61,122 nt of DNA from assembly GCA_024762925.1 (NCBI GenBank), contig JANTGM010000027.1, positions 1 to 61,122 of the forward strand, written 5' to 3'. How positions within the stretch are numbered: position 1 is the first letter of the stretch; each line of letters starts with the position of its first letter. Shown piece by piece: positions 54,334 through 61,122 of this stretch. Both the position numbers and the translations under genes were made by a program. The notes beneath the pieces are model-generated. The model worked only from the letters and a program-made list of their open reading frames with translations. It did not search any database and was not told the origin of the DNA. This DNA comes from Kofleriaceae bacterium (GTDB taxonomy: Bacteria; Myxococcota_A; Polyangia; Haliangiales; Haliangiaceae).

Positions 54334-54699
54334 TTACTTTGCGGGTTTTGCGACCGCAGCGATTGATGCGGCGAATCCAATGAAGGCACCGAGGATCATC
54401 AGCTTTGCGCCGATAGCGCCACCAAAGACTTCACCCCATGGGCGAAGCTTGATTACGCAGAGACCGAAGCCAGCAATCGCAACGCCAGCTTGCCAGCGAA
54501 GAAGCCCACCCTTGAGAGCCATGCCACCCATGATTGCTGGCAGAAGGAAGCCTGCGAGTACGAGATATACCTGGCCGGCATCAAAGGCTTTCACATCCCA
54601 AAGGCTAATGGATTGTCCGCCCATCGAAACCATGGGTAGGAAAATTCCGAGAAGGCCAATGACTCCACAGCCCAAAATTGCATACTTAACGTTTTCCAT
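54334..54699 (-). CDS. Small four-helix membrane protein
   Basis: 121 residues, four hydrophobic segments: about 5-25 (YAILGCGVIGLLGIFLPMV), 42-60 (VYLVLAGFLLPAIMGGM), 68-84 and 92-115 (GAKLMILGAFIGFAASIAAV). A short MENVKY start and a basic end (VAKPAK) put both ends in the cytoplasm. No family named. Convergent with the selenoprotein pair; the 250 bp between holds no gene. Confidence 0.75.
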   Translation of the reverse strand: MENVKYAILGCGVIGLLGIFLPMVSMGGQSISLWDVKAFDAGQVYLVLAGFLLPAIMGGMALKGGLLRWQAGVAIAGFGLCVIKLRPWGEVFGGAIGAKLMILGAFIGFAASIAAVAKPAK

Positions 54700-55336
54700 C
54701 TTATGTTTCCTTATCTTCCACGGTACGTAGTTTGTGGTTTGTATTGTCGTGAGGCACTGAGTACAGCGATGTCGCGGGAAATTTGTTTAAGAGTGTTTTG
54801 CCAGAGCCAAGCGGTGCGACTGGCAGCGATTTTGACACCAAATAACGCTCGCAAGCTCGTTTCGGGCGCTTTCTAACGCTCTCTCGCGAGAGATCGCCCC
54901 AGACTTCCGTAAATCTACCTGTTTTCCAGGCAGATCGAACATGTCGGATCTAGCTTCACCGTTCGTCTGGTGGCGAAGTCACCGGCGTAGAGTTTGCCCG
55001 TCACAATTCGCCTGAGCTTCACCTGGCACATAGTTGGCAACACCTGGCGCACTGTTGAGTCTTGAGGAAGAGAATCGGCGACTCAAAGAAACTGCGGCAA
55101 GGGCTCGTCACCGGAGATTTAGCCGACCCCGACGGCATTGCACGCAGGGCCACCGAAAAACTCGAATGGCTCCTGGATAAGAACTATTCCGAGCGCACTG
55201 CAGCCGCCCAAAAGCGTATCTGCGCTACTTCATCACCTGGTTTGATCCGCGTGGCCTTGCCCCGCAAAAAAGTCACCCTGGCGAATTGCCTATTCTCGGC
55301 CATCGGTGGCAAACGCCTTTCCGCACTGGCAGTATC
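54700..55336. other. Gene-poor region before second kinase
   Basis: About 640 bp. A perfect palindrome CTCTCGCGAGAG lies at about 54884-54895. Near 55060-55200 there are traces of coding text (LEEENRRLKE in one frame, GIARRATEKLEWLLDKNYSERT in another) that switch frame, suggesting a decayed gene. No family identified. The kinase promoter should lie near the 3' end. Confidence 0.4.
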
Positions 55337-57682
55337 ATGAGAGAATGTAATGTGGATGATGGCTCGGACGTTGGTGCAGATACGTTGCTCCAAAAGCCCC
55401 AGGGGCACCGGAGACCATCAACCGCTGGTAGCGATGCAACGGCCATAGCAGCTCCAGCGAGTTCGAGCCGCGCCCTGCCAAGCCCACTTGAAATCGCGGC
55501 CCCCGTTTTGAAGCGAGGTTCTTGCATTGGGCCGTTTCGTATTGTTGAAAAGCTCGGAGAAGGAGGCATGGGGCTGGTCTTCAAGGCCTACGATCCTGTT
55601 CTAGACCGGCACGTAGCAATCAAGGTATTGCAGTCCAGACTGTTTTCAGGGCTCGGGTCGAATGCGGCCCGTGAACGACTCCTGAGGGAAGCCCAGGCCA
55701 TGGCCAACGTTCGGCATCCCAACGTCATCACCGTGTACTCGGTAGGTACTTTTCGCAGCCAGGTCTATATCGCGATGGAGTACATCGAAGGGGACACTCT
55801 TCGGGACTGGATAGACGCCGGCGATCAAGATTGGCGCGACGCCGTGAAGCTACTGCGGGATGCTGGCAACGGCCTTGCGGCTGCTCACGAGAGTGGTTTC
55901 GTTCATCGAGACTTCAAACCTGCCAATGTTCTGCTTGGCACAGCCGACAGAGTCTTGGTTACCGACTTTGGTTTGGTGAGTTCCGAGTCCGATCCGGAAC
56001 AACTCGAGGGTTCCGCTCGAAATAGTCTCGAGCGGCCAGCAGTAGATCCCAATTCCGTCTCCCTGACAAAGACGGGGACCATCTTGGGTACGCCTCCGTA
56101 TATGGCCCCAGAGCAGCATCGTGGGGAGCCGGCGGATGCTCGCGCTGACCAGTTCGCATTCTGTGTCACCCTCTACGAAGCTCTCTACGGAGAGCGCCCC
56201 CACAGAGGCTCTGAGTATTCTGAGCTGGTGGGCAACATCGTCAACGGAACGCTAAAGCCAACCCCGCGAGGAACCGAAGTGCCAGATTGGGTTCACGACG
56301 TTGTAGTGCGGGGCTTGGCTACTGCACCAGACGATCGCTTTGATTCTATGAGCGATCTTTTGAACGCGTTGGCAATGGAGCCAGTACAACGCCCATGGTG
56401 GCGTGGCCGTCTGGGCGCAATGGCACTGGCAGCAGGCGTTCTGGGGATTTTTGTGGCCCTTCGCTGGCCCACCAGCGATGCCCCTTCAGCCAATGTGGTA
56501 GTCACGCTCAATACTCGCCCCGCTGGCGGTCGGCTATATATTGATGATGTCTATGTGGGCAGTGACGGCCTGAGTATTCGGCGCACGACTGGCAGCGAAT
56601 TCAGCGTTCGCTGTCAACTTGACGGTTTTCGTGATGGCGCTATCGCTGTCAGGTTCGACGAGCAATCGACCTACCTTTGCCCTCTTGGCGCTCCTACGAC
56701 TCCCCCGACTGCTGCCAGCATCAAGCGGCGACTGCTATTGCTCACCTCAAGTCCCCCCGCGCTGGAGCTTTATAGAGAGGATACAGGGGCACGCATCGCC
56801 ACAACGCCATTCTTTGGCTACCTCTACCCGAAGGAGCATGTCATGGAGCCAGGGGATTGTGTGTTTACGATGGAGGCCCGACTGGGAAATATCGCATCCA
56901 TTGTCGTACTGGACGCCTGTAGTGGCGCCCAGGAGGTGCACATCGAACTCGACACCAGCCGACTCGATGTCGATTCAGTCGCTCCTGTGGCAGCGCCTCC
57001 TCTTTGTGATCGCGAACTACTCGCCCTAAGCCACGCAATCCAGAGACGCGAGTCCGATCCACTATCGAAAGCCTGGAGTGAGATAAGCGTGTGCTTTGCA
57101 AACCAAGGGCTCCTCCAAGAGGCGGACTACGCCATGAGTGCCATGAGCAAGGTCCTCCAAGATAGGCAGGGAGAGGACAAGAGAGTCGCGCAGAACGCCC
57201 AGGTAGCCTTTCGCCGCGCACAACTGCTGTGGAGACGAGGTTCCGAGCAAGACGCTCTCATGGAGGCCCGCAGCGCCATCCTATGGAATCGTCTAATCAA
57301 GCACGACCTCGAGGAGGCGAAGGTTCTCCAATGGCTTCACGGACGCGGGGCTCTTCGCGATCTACGTATTGACCTCCATGGTGCATCGGCGGACCCAATA
57401 CGCATTCGAGGTTGGCTATTCCGTGGCCAGCTTGAGATCGGCGAGACTATCGACGAGATTAGCAAAGCCAATGAGGACAGGGTTCTGGCTTTGAGCGACA
57501 CAAGTGGCCCTGGTCTCGATACCAAGATGACGTTCGCCCTGCTTCCGCCGGGTGAGTTCACGCTATGCGCGGAAGCCATCGATGGGTCCAGTGGTCAAAA
57601 AGCCTTCGGCTGTGCATACGTCCAACATCATCCAACCCGCGCCGAGACACACGTTCTCCAGCTTCAGCTGCCAACGCGCTAG
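55337..57682 (+). CDS. Hanks-type Ser/Thr protein kinase with PEGA-like region
   Basis: 781 residues from ATG 55337. A disordered N-terminal 55 residues precedes the kinase domain (about 64-350): glycine loop GEGGMG, VAIK with Lys96, catalytic HRDFKPAN (Asp192; the usual Leu is Phe), DFG at 210-212, and MAPEQ. One membrane helix follows (about 375-393, GAMALAAGVLGIFVAL). The outer part starts with a PEGA-like sandwich (VVVTLNTRPAGGRLYIDDVYVG), a second beta region and a helical TPR-like part (about 545-650), then a final beta domain. It stands alone. Probably senses envelope or external signals. Confidence 0.92.
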   Translation: MRECNVDDGSDVGADTLLQKPQGHRRPSTAGSDATAIAAPASSSRALPSPLEIAAPVLKRGSCIGPFRIVEKLGEGGMGLVFKAYDPVLDRHVAIKVLQSRLFSGLGSNAARERLLREAQAMANVRHPNVITVYSVGTFRSQVYIAMEYIEGDTLRDWIDAGDQDWRDAVKLLRDAGNGLAAAHESGFVHRDFKPANVLLGTADRVLVTDFGLVSSESDPEQLEGSARNSLERPAVDPNSVSLTKTGTILGTPPYMAPEQHRGEPADARADQFAFCVTLYEALYGERPHRGSEYSELVGNIVNGTLKPTPRGTEVPDWVHDVVVRGLATAPDDRFDSMSDLLNALAMEPVQRPWWRGRLGAMALAAGVLGIFVALRWPTSDAPSANVVVTLNTRPAGGRLYIDDVYVGSDGLSIRRTTGSEFSVRCQLDGFRDGAIAVRFDEQSTYLCPLGAPTTPPTAASIKRRLLLLTSSPPALELYREDTGARIATTPFFGYLYPKEHVMEPGDCVFTMEARLGNIASIVVLDACSGAQEVHIELDTSRLDVDSVAPVAAPPLCDRELLALSHAIQRRESDPLSKAWSEISVCFANQGLLQEADYAMSAMSKVLQDRQGEDKRVAQNAQVAFRRAQLLWRRGSEQDALMEARSAILWNRLIKHDLEEAKVLQWLHGRGALRDLRIDLHGASADPIRIRGWLFRGQLEIGETIDEISKANEDRVLALSDTSGPGLDTKMTFALLPPGEFTLCAEAIDGSSGQKAFGCAYVQHHPTRAETHVLQLQLPTR

Positions 57683-58025
57683 TTTCTGCAGGGATTGCTC
57701 CCGACTAGGAGATCGCGACGAAGACAGCTTCCATAATTGAAGTGTGAAGCATCGGTCGCCTTCTCTCAACCATCACTTGGTGGAGGAAAGGTGAGAAGAA
57801 TCACCGAGCCGAGGGATGTGGCCTCGCTTTCGCGAAGCATTCTTATGCTGAGAATGCCGTTCCCTTCACGGGCGAGGCGTCTAACTACCAGGGGATGGCA
57901 GACTGGTGAGACCCTGTCATTGAGCAACCATTCGAGTCCTGCGCGAGTCTGTGATAGTCATAGGTACAAGTGCTGGCGCCAATGCTGACGCCCATGCTGC
58001 TCTCGATTTAGGTCAGGACTCCCAA
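57683..58025. other. Intergenic region, no gene seen
   Basis: About 340 bp between the kinase stop and the Cys-rich lipoprotein start. An in-frame extension of the latter to 57951 is not coding-like. No terminator hairpin recognised after the kinase. Confidence 0.4.
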
Positions 58026-58631
58026 ATGCTTCGAAACACGCTTCTTCTCTCCGCTCTCTTTGTCTCCTCCGCCTCCCTTGCTGGCTGCAACCTCTATTTC
58101 GAGGACGGCGATCAAAGGCGGCCCGGTCAATCGTCCAATTGTCGGGGCGAAGACTGTTTCGATGTGACTCCAAGTTCATGCCAAACCAACGAAGAATGCG
58201 GCCCAGGTTGCTACTGCAACGACGAGGGCACCTGCGAAGAGACTGATTTCTGCGAAGAGACAGACCAGTGCATCGAGGGCTTTGAGTGCGATGAACGAGA
58301 TACCTGCGTACCGACAGACGAGCCAGATCCGATCGTGACTTGCCAGACCGAAGTGACTTGCGATGCAGCAGCTCCCATTTGCCCAGAGGGGTCCACGGCC
58401 GGGATCTTGAATGGTTGCTACACAGGAGAGTGCATCGCCAAGGAAGACTGTCCTGATGGCGCACCATTTGAGTGTTCCGATCTCAATTCGGATGAAGCGG
58501 CCTGCAACGATAGCGATACTTGTAGCGCGGTCTACAAAGGCGTGAACTGCACGTCGAACACTGGTGCCGATTGCACAAGCGGAAGCGCCGACTGCACCTG
58601 TGAGTCCTTCGAGTACGACTACTGCGAGTAA
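58026..58631 (+). CDS. Cys-rich predicted lipoprotein
   Basis: 201 residues from ATG 58026. MLRNTLLLSALFVSSASLAGC has lipobox LAGC. The mature protein has more than thirty cysteines, in units such as CQTNEECGPGCYCNDEGTC, CVPTDEP and CTSGSADCTCESFEYDYC, and is strongly acidic. It is the same general type as the proteins at 1940 and 18021, probably an outer-surface, disulfide-rich protein. A strong intrinsic terminator follows 30 nt after the stop. Confidence 0.8.
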   Translation: MLRNTLLLSALFVSSASLAGCNLYFEDGDQRRPGQSSNCRGEDCFDVTPSSCQTNEECGPGCYCNDEGTCEETDFCEETDQCIEGFECDERDTCVPTDEPDPIVTCQTEVTCDAAAPICPEGSTAGILNGCYTGECIAKEDCPDGAPFECSDLNSDEAACNDSDTCSAVYKGVNCTSNTGADCTSGSADCTCESFEYDYCE

Positions 58632-58664
58632 GAACCTCTCTCACTATCCGAGCATGAAACGAAA

Positions 58665-58696
58665 GCGGCCGTCCAATTGGGCGGTCGTTTTTTTTT
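58665..58696 (+). terminator. Intrinsic terminator
   Basis: CGGCCGTCC (58666-58674), loop AATT, GGGCGGTCG (58679-58687), then nine T. The nine-base-pair stem has two G-T pairs. It ends transcription of the Cys-rich lipoprotein gene and is the only classical terminator that I found in the window. Confidence 0.88.
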
Positions 58697-58752
58697 GTGT
58701 GTGAGAGGTTCGAAGATCGTTGGGCTTGGAGGACTCGATCTAAGAATGGTTC

Positions 58753-60534
58753 TTATCGACTTCTGTGGTCTCGCACGTTGGGGCGCACCGACCGTCTGGG
58801 CATATGCCCCTGGAGCTTTTTGCCAAGCTGATCGCGCCAAGAACCTGGTCTCACAACCACGCGACCACCAAGGCGAACTTCAACACCGGGAATCCAAACA
58901 GCATCGTTTGTTGGTGGTGTTGCCCAGGTTCCCGAGATCCAAACCCACTGTGACCCCTGCCGCTCATAGAACCCAGAAATCCAGGTTGCATTGGCACTTG
59001 GTGCTGCGGGGCGAACCTCCACAGGAGCCGGAGGCGGATTGGTGGAGATTGTGTCAATTGTGAGGCTTGCAACCGAGACCTCCGCTTCTGGGGCATTTGC
59101 CGTCACCGACGCCTCTGCCATCGCTGTCATCGCCTGCCTCTTTCTTCGCTCTGCTAAACGCCTGCTATCGACACGGGCTTCAAACGATGCAAAGTCTGCT
59201 TCATTCTGACGACGGCGGTAGTCTGGATCTGCACCATTGGCAACGAGGTACGCGAGCAATTCTTCGCGGGCTCGCAACGAGATGGTGATGCTCTCTTTCT
59301 CTCGCCTTCGAGCTTCTTCTCTCTGCTGATCCTTCGAGCGAAGGTCTGCTTGGTACGCATCAAACTTCGCCTGGCGGACGCGGGCTCGATGGTATTTGTC
59401 CGCTCCGCACGACTCGAGCCACGCGATGATTCGTCCGCGGGTGTTGAGCGAGGCTTGGCGTCTTCCAAATTCGATTTCGCCCTCTCGCTGGATTTCAACA
59501 GCGAGGCCAACGTCAAGCTCAGCAGTTGCTGGCTTGACGGGCCGAGGTTGCATTCTTGTGTCGACTCGCGTATCCACCGCAACTCTTATGTCAGCCTTTG
59601 GGGGCTTGGGCTGCACATGCATGGGTTCTGGGGGGCTTGGTGGATCAACCTTAAACTGGGCACGAACACGACCGCGAATGGCCAACGCGTAACGGTTGCG
59701 AGCAACTCGATCGGCTCGTTCCTGTTCGCGTTTGTGACGCTTAGCTTGCTGTGCAGCAAATTCGATTTCTGCACGATGTGCGGCCTTCTGAGTTGCGGCC
59801 TTGCGGCGAGCATCTGGATCTGCACCCGCGGACACAAGCGTGGTGGTTACCTGAGCGCGAAGGGCCAAGGCCGCTTGTCGCTTCTTGGCCTTGCCCTCCC
59901 TTCTCTCCCGTTGCAGGTCCACGAGGCGCGCAACATGAAACGATGCGGTGACGCCAGAGAGGTCTTGCTCGGAGTGCCTCGACCAAACCGCCATGCTGCA
60001 CGATCCAGCCACACCACCGGGAAGCGTCACCGAATCGGAGAGGGTGCGAGCACCCGTGTCCATTGGTCCCAGTTGGACGGCTGGAGTCGTTGCTTCTGCC
60101 ACGGCTTGGCCGATTTCTTGGCCATCAGCTGCGACGGTGACTTGCGCGTGGTGGGTTGGCTCCACAACCTGAGCTTGGCCCTGAACATGCCCTGTAACGG
60201 CGCCAACAAGACTCGCCGTGGCTTGCCTCTCACGATGTGCTTGCGCCTGGAGTTCAGCGAGTCGTCTCTTCTCGTAGTTCTCCCACCGTTCGCCGAGAAC
60301 GCCACTGCGCTCGCCCCCAGGACATCGAACCGCATACTGCAGCTCCACAGCACGCGGCAGGTAGAGCTGGTACTTCACCTCGACGCTGTCACTTGAGGCT
60401 GCAACAGCGATGCTGCTCGCTTGCTCTTGCTGTCCAACGACAACGGCTTGCGAACCAAGGCTCTGGTGTCGAAAGCGCGGCGCGCATGCCGCGACAAAGA
60501 GGAGCGCAACACCTGCCAAGACTTTCTTGTGCAT
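58753..60534 (-). CDS. Large helical lipoprotein with repeated GAD motifs
   Basis: 593 residues from ATG 60534. MHKKVLAGVALLFVAAC gives lipobox VAAC. Residues about 40-190 are beta-rich (VEVKYQLYLPRAVELQYAV). The middle is a highly charged, Arg/Gln/Ala-rich helical region holding three related units: LVSAGADPDARRK, LESCGADKYHRAR and LVANGADPDYRRR, each after a helix. The C-terminus has the tryptophan pattern ATWISGFYERQGSQWVWISG and AVWIPGV, like YXWGXW/BBP7-type repeats. Probably cell-envelope associated; function unknown. Confidence 0.75.
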   Translation of the reverse strand: MHKKVLAGVALLFVAACAPRFRHQSLGSQAVVVGQQEQASSIAVAASSDSVEVKYQLYLPRAVELQYAVRCPGGERSGVLGERWENYEKRRLAELQAQAHRERQATASLVGAVTGHVQGQAQVVEPTHHAQVTVAADGQEIGQAVAEATTPAVQLGPMDTGARTLSDSVTLPGGVAGSCSMAVWSRHSEQDLSGVTASFHVARLVDLQRERREGKAKKRQAALALRAQVTTTLVSAGADPDARRKAATQKAAHRAEIEFAAQQAKRHKREQERADRVARNRYALAIRGRVRAQFKVDPPSPPEPMHVQPKPPKADIRVAVDTRVDTRMQPRPVKPATAELDVGLAVEIQREGEIEFGRRQASLNTRGRIIAWLESCGADKYHRARVRQAKFDAYQADLRSKDQQREEARRREKESITISLRAREELLAYLVANGADPDYRRRQNEADFASFEARVDSRRLAERRKRQAMTAMAEASVTANAPEAEVSVASLTIDTISTNPPPAPVEVRPAAPSANATWISGFYERQGSQWVWISGTWATPPTNDAVWIPGVEVRLGGRVVVRPGSWRDQLGKKLQGHMPRRSVRPNVRDHRSR

Positions 60535-60717
60535 TGAAGTGGGTGGCGAGTGTGTGAGTGCGGTGATGGACACACACCAAGACATAGCAATCCTGTCGCC
60601 ATCGCTTGCCTGGCCCCAGACTTGCGACTTCAATCCTGCACGATGTCTGCAACTTCTCGAAATATCGCGAATTCCCTTTCTGTGTCCGCCGGATCTCGCA
60701 AGCGTCGCTGTGACCGC

Positions 60718-61032
60718 ATGTCAACGGCACTGCTCACCTGCGTTGCACTCTTGCCACTTCTCGCCTGCGGCGCTGGCGCCAAGAAGGGCAGCTACAAGAA
60801 GGCTGTCGGAAAGCAAGAGCAGTGCTGCCAGGGTTTGCAAGACGACAAAACCCGCTCTGATTGCATGGCCTCCATTGTTCGAATCGGCGATGAGAGCAGC
60901 GAAGACCACAAGCTCAACGAGGCAACGTTTCGCTGCGTCGAACGCAACTTCGTTTGTGAGCCGCAAACTGGGCGTGCCACCCAAGAGGCGAGCCAGAAAG
61001 CCTATGATTGCATTTCAGATCTGAGCAACTAG
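60718..61032 (+). CDS. Small Cys-rich predicted lipoprotein
   Basis: 104 residues from ATG 60718; the longer open frame upstream is unlikely. MSTALLTCVALLPLLAC has lipobox LLAC, then a lysine-rich GAGAKKGSYKKAVGK. Cysteines at QCCQGL, DCMAS, RCVER, VCEP and DCISD suggest three disulfides in a small helical fold. The stop TAG is the first codon of a dispersed repeat copy. Function unknown. Confidence 0.7.
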   Translation: MSTALLTCVALLPLLACGAGAKKGSYKKAVGKQEQCCQGLQDDKTRSDCMASIVRIGDESSEDHKLNEATFRCVERNFVCEPQTGRATQEASQKAYDCISDLSN

Positions 61033-61122
61033 TGTGCGGCTCAGAGGAATAGAAATGTGCTGGCGACGGGAGCTCGTTCTTTGACAAGGCGCGAAGGACG
61101 ACCTTGCTGGGGCAAGCAAGGA
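61030..61122 (+). repeat. Dispersed intergenic repeat, copy at window end
   Basis: Begins TAGTGTGCGGCTCA at a stop codon, as at 39969, and contains CAAGGCGCGAAGGACGACC and CTTGCTGGGGCAAG (61085-61116), shared with the copy at 36155-36186. It is cut by the window edge. Confidence 0.6.

Noticed and set aside
59350-60396. 348-codon plus-strand ORF
   Set aside because: Antisense of the 593-aa lipoprotein gene, which has a signal peptide, lipobox and repeats; the plus frame has none.

Overview
The window looks like chromosome of a Myxococcota or other delta-group bacterium of medium GC. Evidence is the density of predicted lipoproteins with Gly/Asp/Ala-rich linkers, Cys-rich surface proteins, two Hanks-type Ser/Thr kinases, a CotH-type lipoprotein, a vWA lipoprotein, PARP-type zinc fingers, an SMI1/KNR4 protein, an RpoH-type sigma factor and predicted selenoproteins. 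The species cannot be named from sequence alone. No rRNA, tRNA, CRISPR array or complete insertion sequence was recognised. The window starts inside a 9-bp tandem repeat that encodes poly-aspartate in a truncated gene, and ends inside a dispersed intergenic repeat. || Layout. 1-2.5 kb: a truncated secreted acidic protein, a two-gene membrane pair and a Cys-rich lipoprotein. 2.5-8.1 kb, minus strand: kinase, TPR protein, lipoprotein and DUF885 metallopeptidase, tightly packed and probably one operon. 8.6-15.4 kb: AAA ATPase, pyruvate carboxylase, a frameshifted propeller-like remnant and a CotH lipoprotein. 15.5-17.9 kb, minus: rpoH, an SDR oxidoreductase and an Rrf2 regulator whose promoter carries a perfect 10-bp inverted repeat. 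18-27.8 kb, minus: four secreted or lipoprotein genes preceded by an L,D-transpeptidase and an AsmA-like/GT51 glycosyltransferase, a cell-envelope cluster. 27.9-31.5 kb: an adenosine-deaminase-family enzyme and lon, with a sigma-32-like promoter before lon. 32-45 kb is accessory in character: small lipoproteins, an esterase, a ferritin-like protein, a methyltransferase, a bestrophin, PARP and TFIIB-type zinc proteins, gene remnants (PcfJ-like, YfbK C-terminus), a putative MITE and copies of a dispersed repeat. 45.2-51.5 kb: a 1358-aa SNF2 ATPase followed by a methyltransferase/Nudix-like fusion. || The most notable find is at 52.1-54.1 kb, where two adjacent genes each carry one in-frame TGA that is best read as selenocysteine. 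The first (52118-53425) has a signal peptide, then a C-T-T-U motif, a long beta-rich region and a C-terminal thioredoxin domain with WCAPC. The second (53444-54082) is a lipoprotein with a thioredoxin-like domain and a U-G-S-C motif. Directly after each TGA lies a hairpin with bacterial SECIS geometry. Ordinary gene calling would cut the first gene off from its signal peptide and the second in half. Together they suggest an exported selenium-dependent thiol redox pair. || 54.3-61.1 kb: a small four-helix membrane protein, a second kinase, a Cys-rich lipoprotein with the one clear intrinsic terminator of the window, a 593-aa lipoprotein with repeated GAD motifs, and a small Cys-rich lipoprotein.
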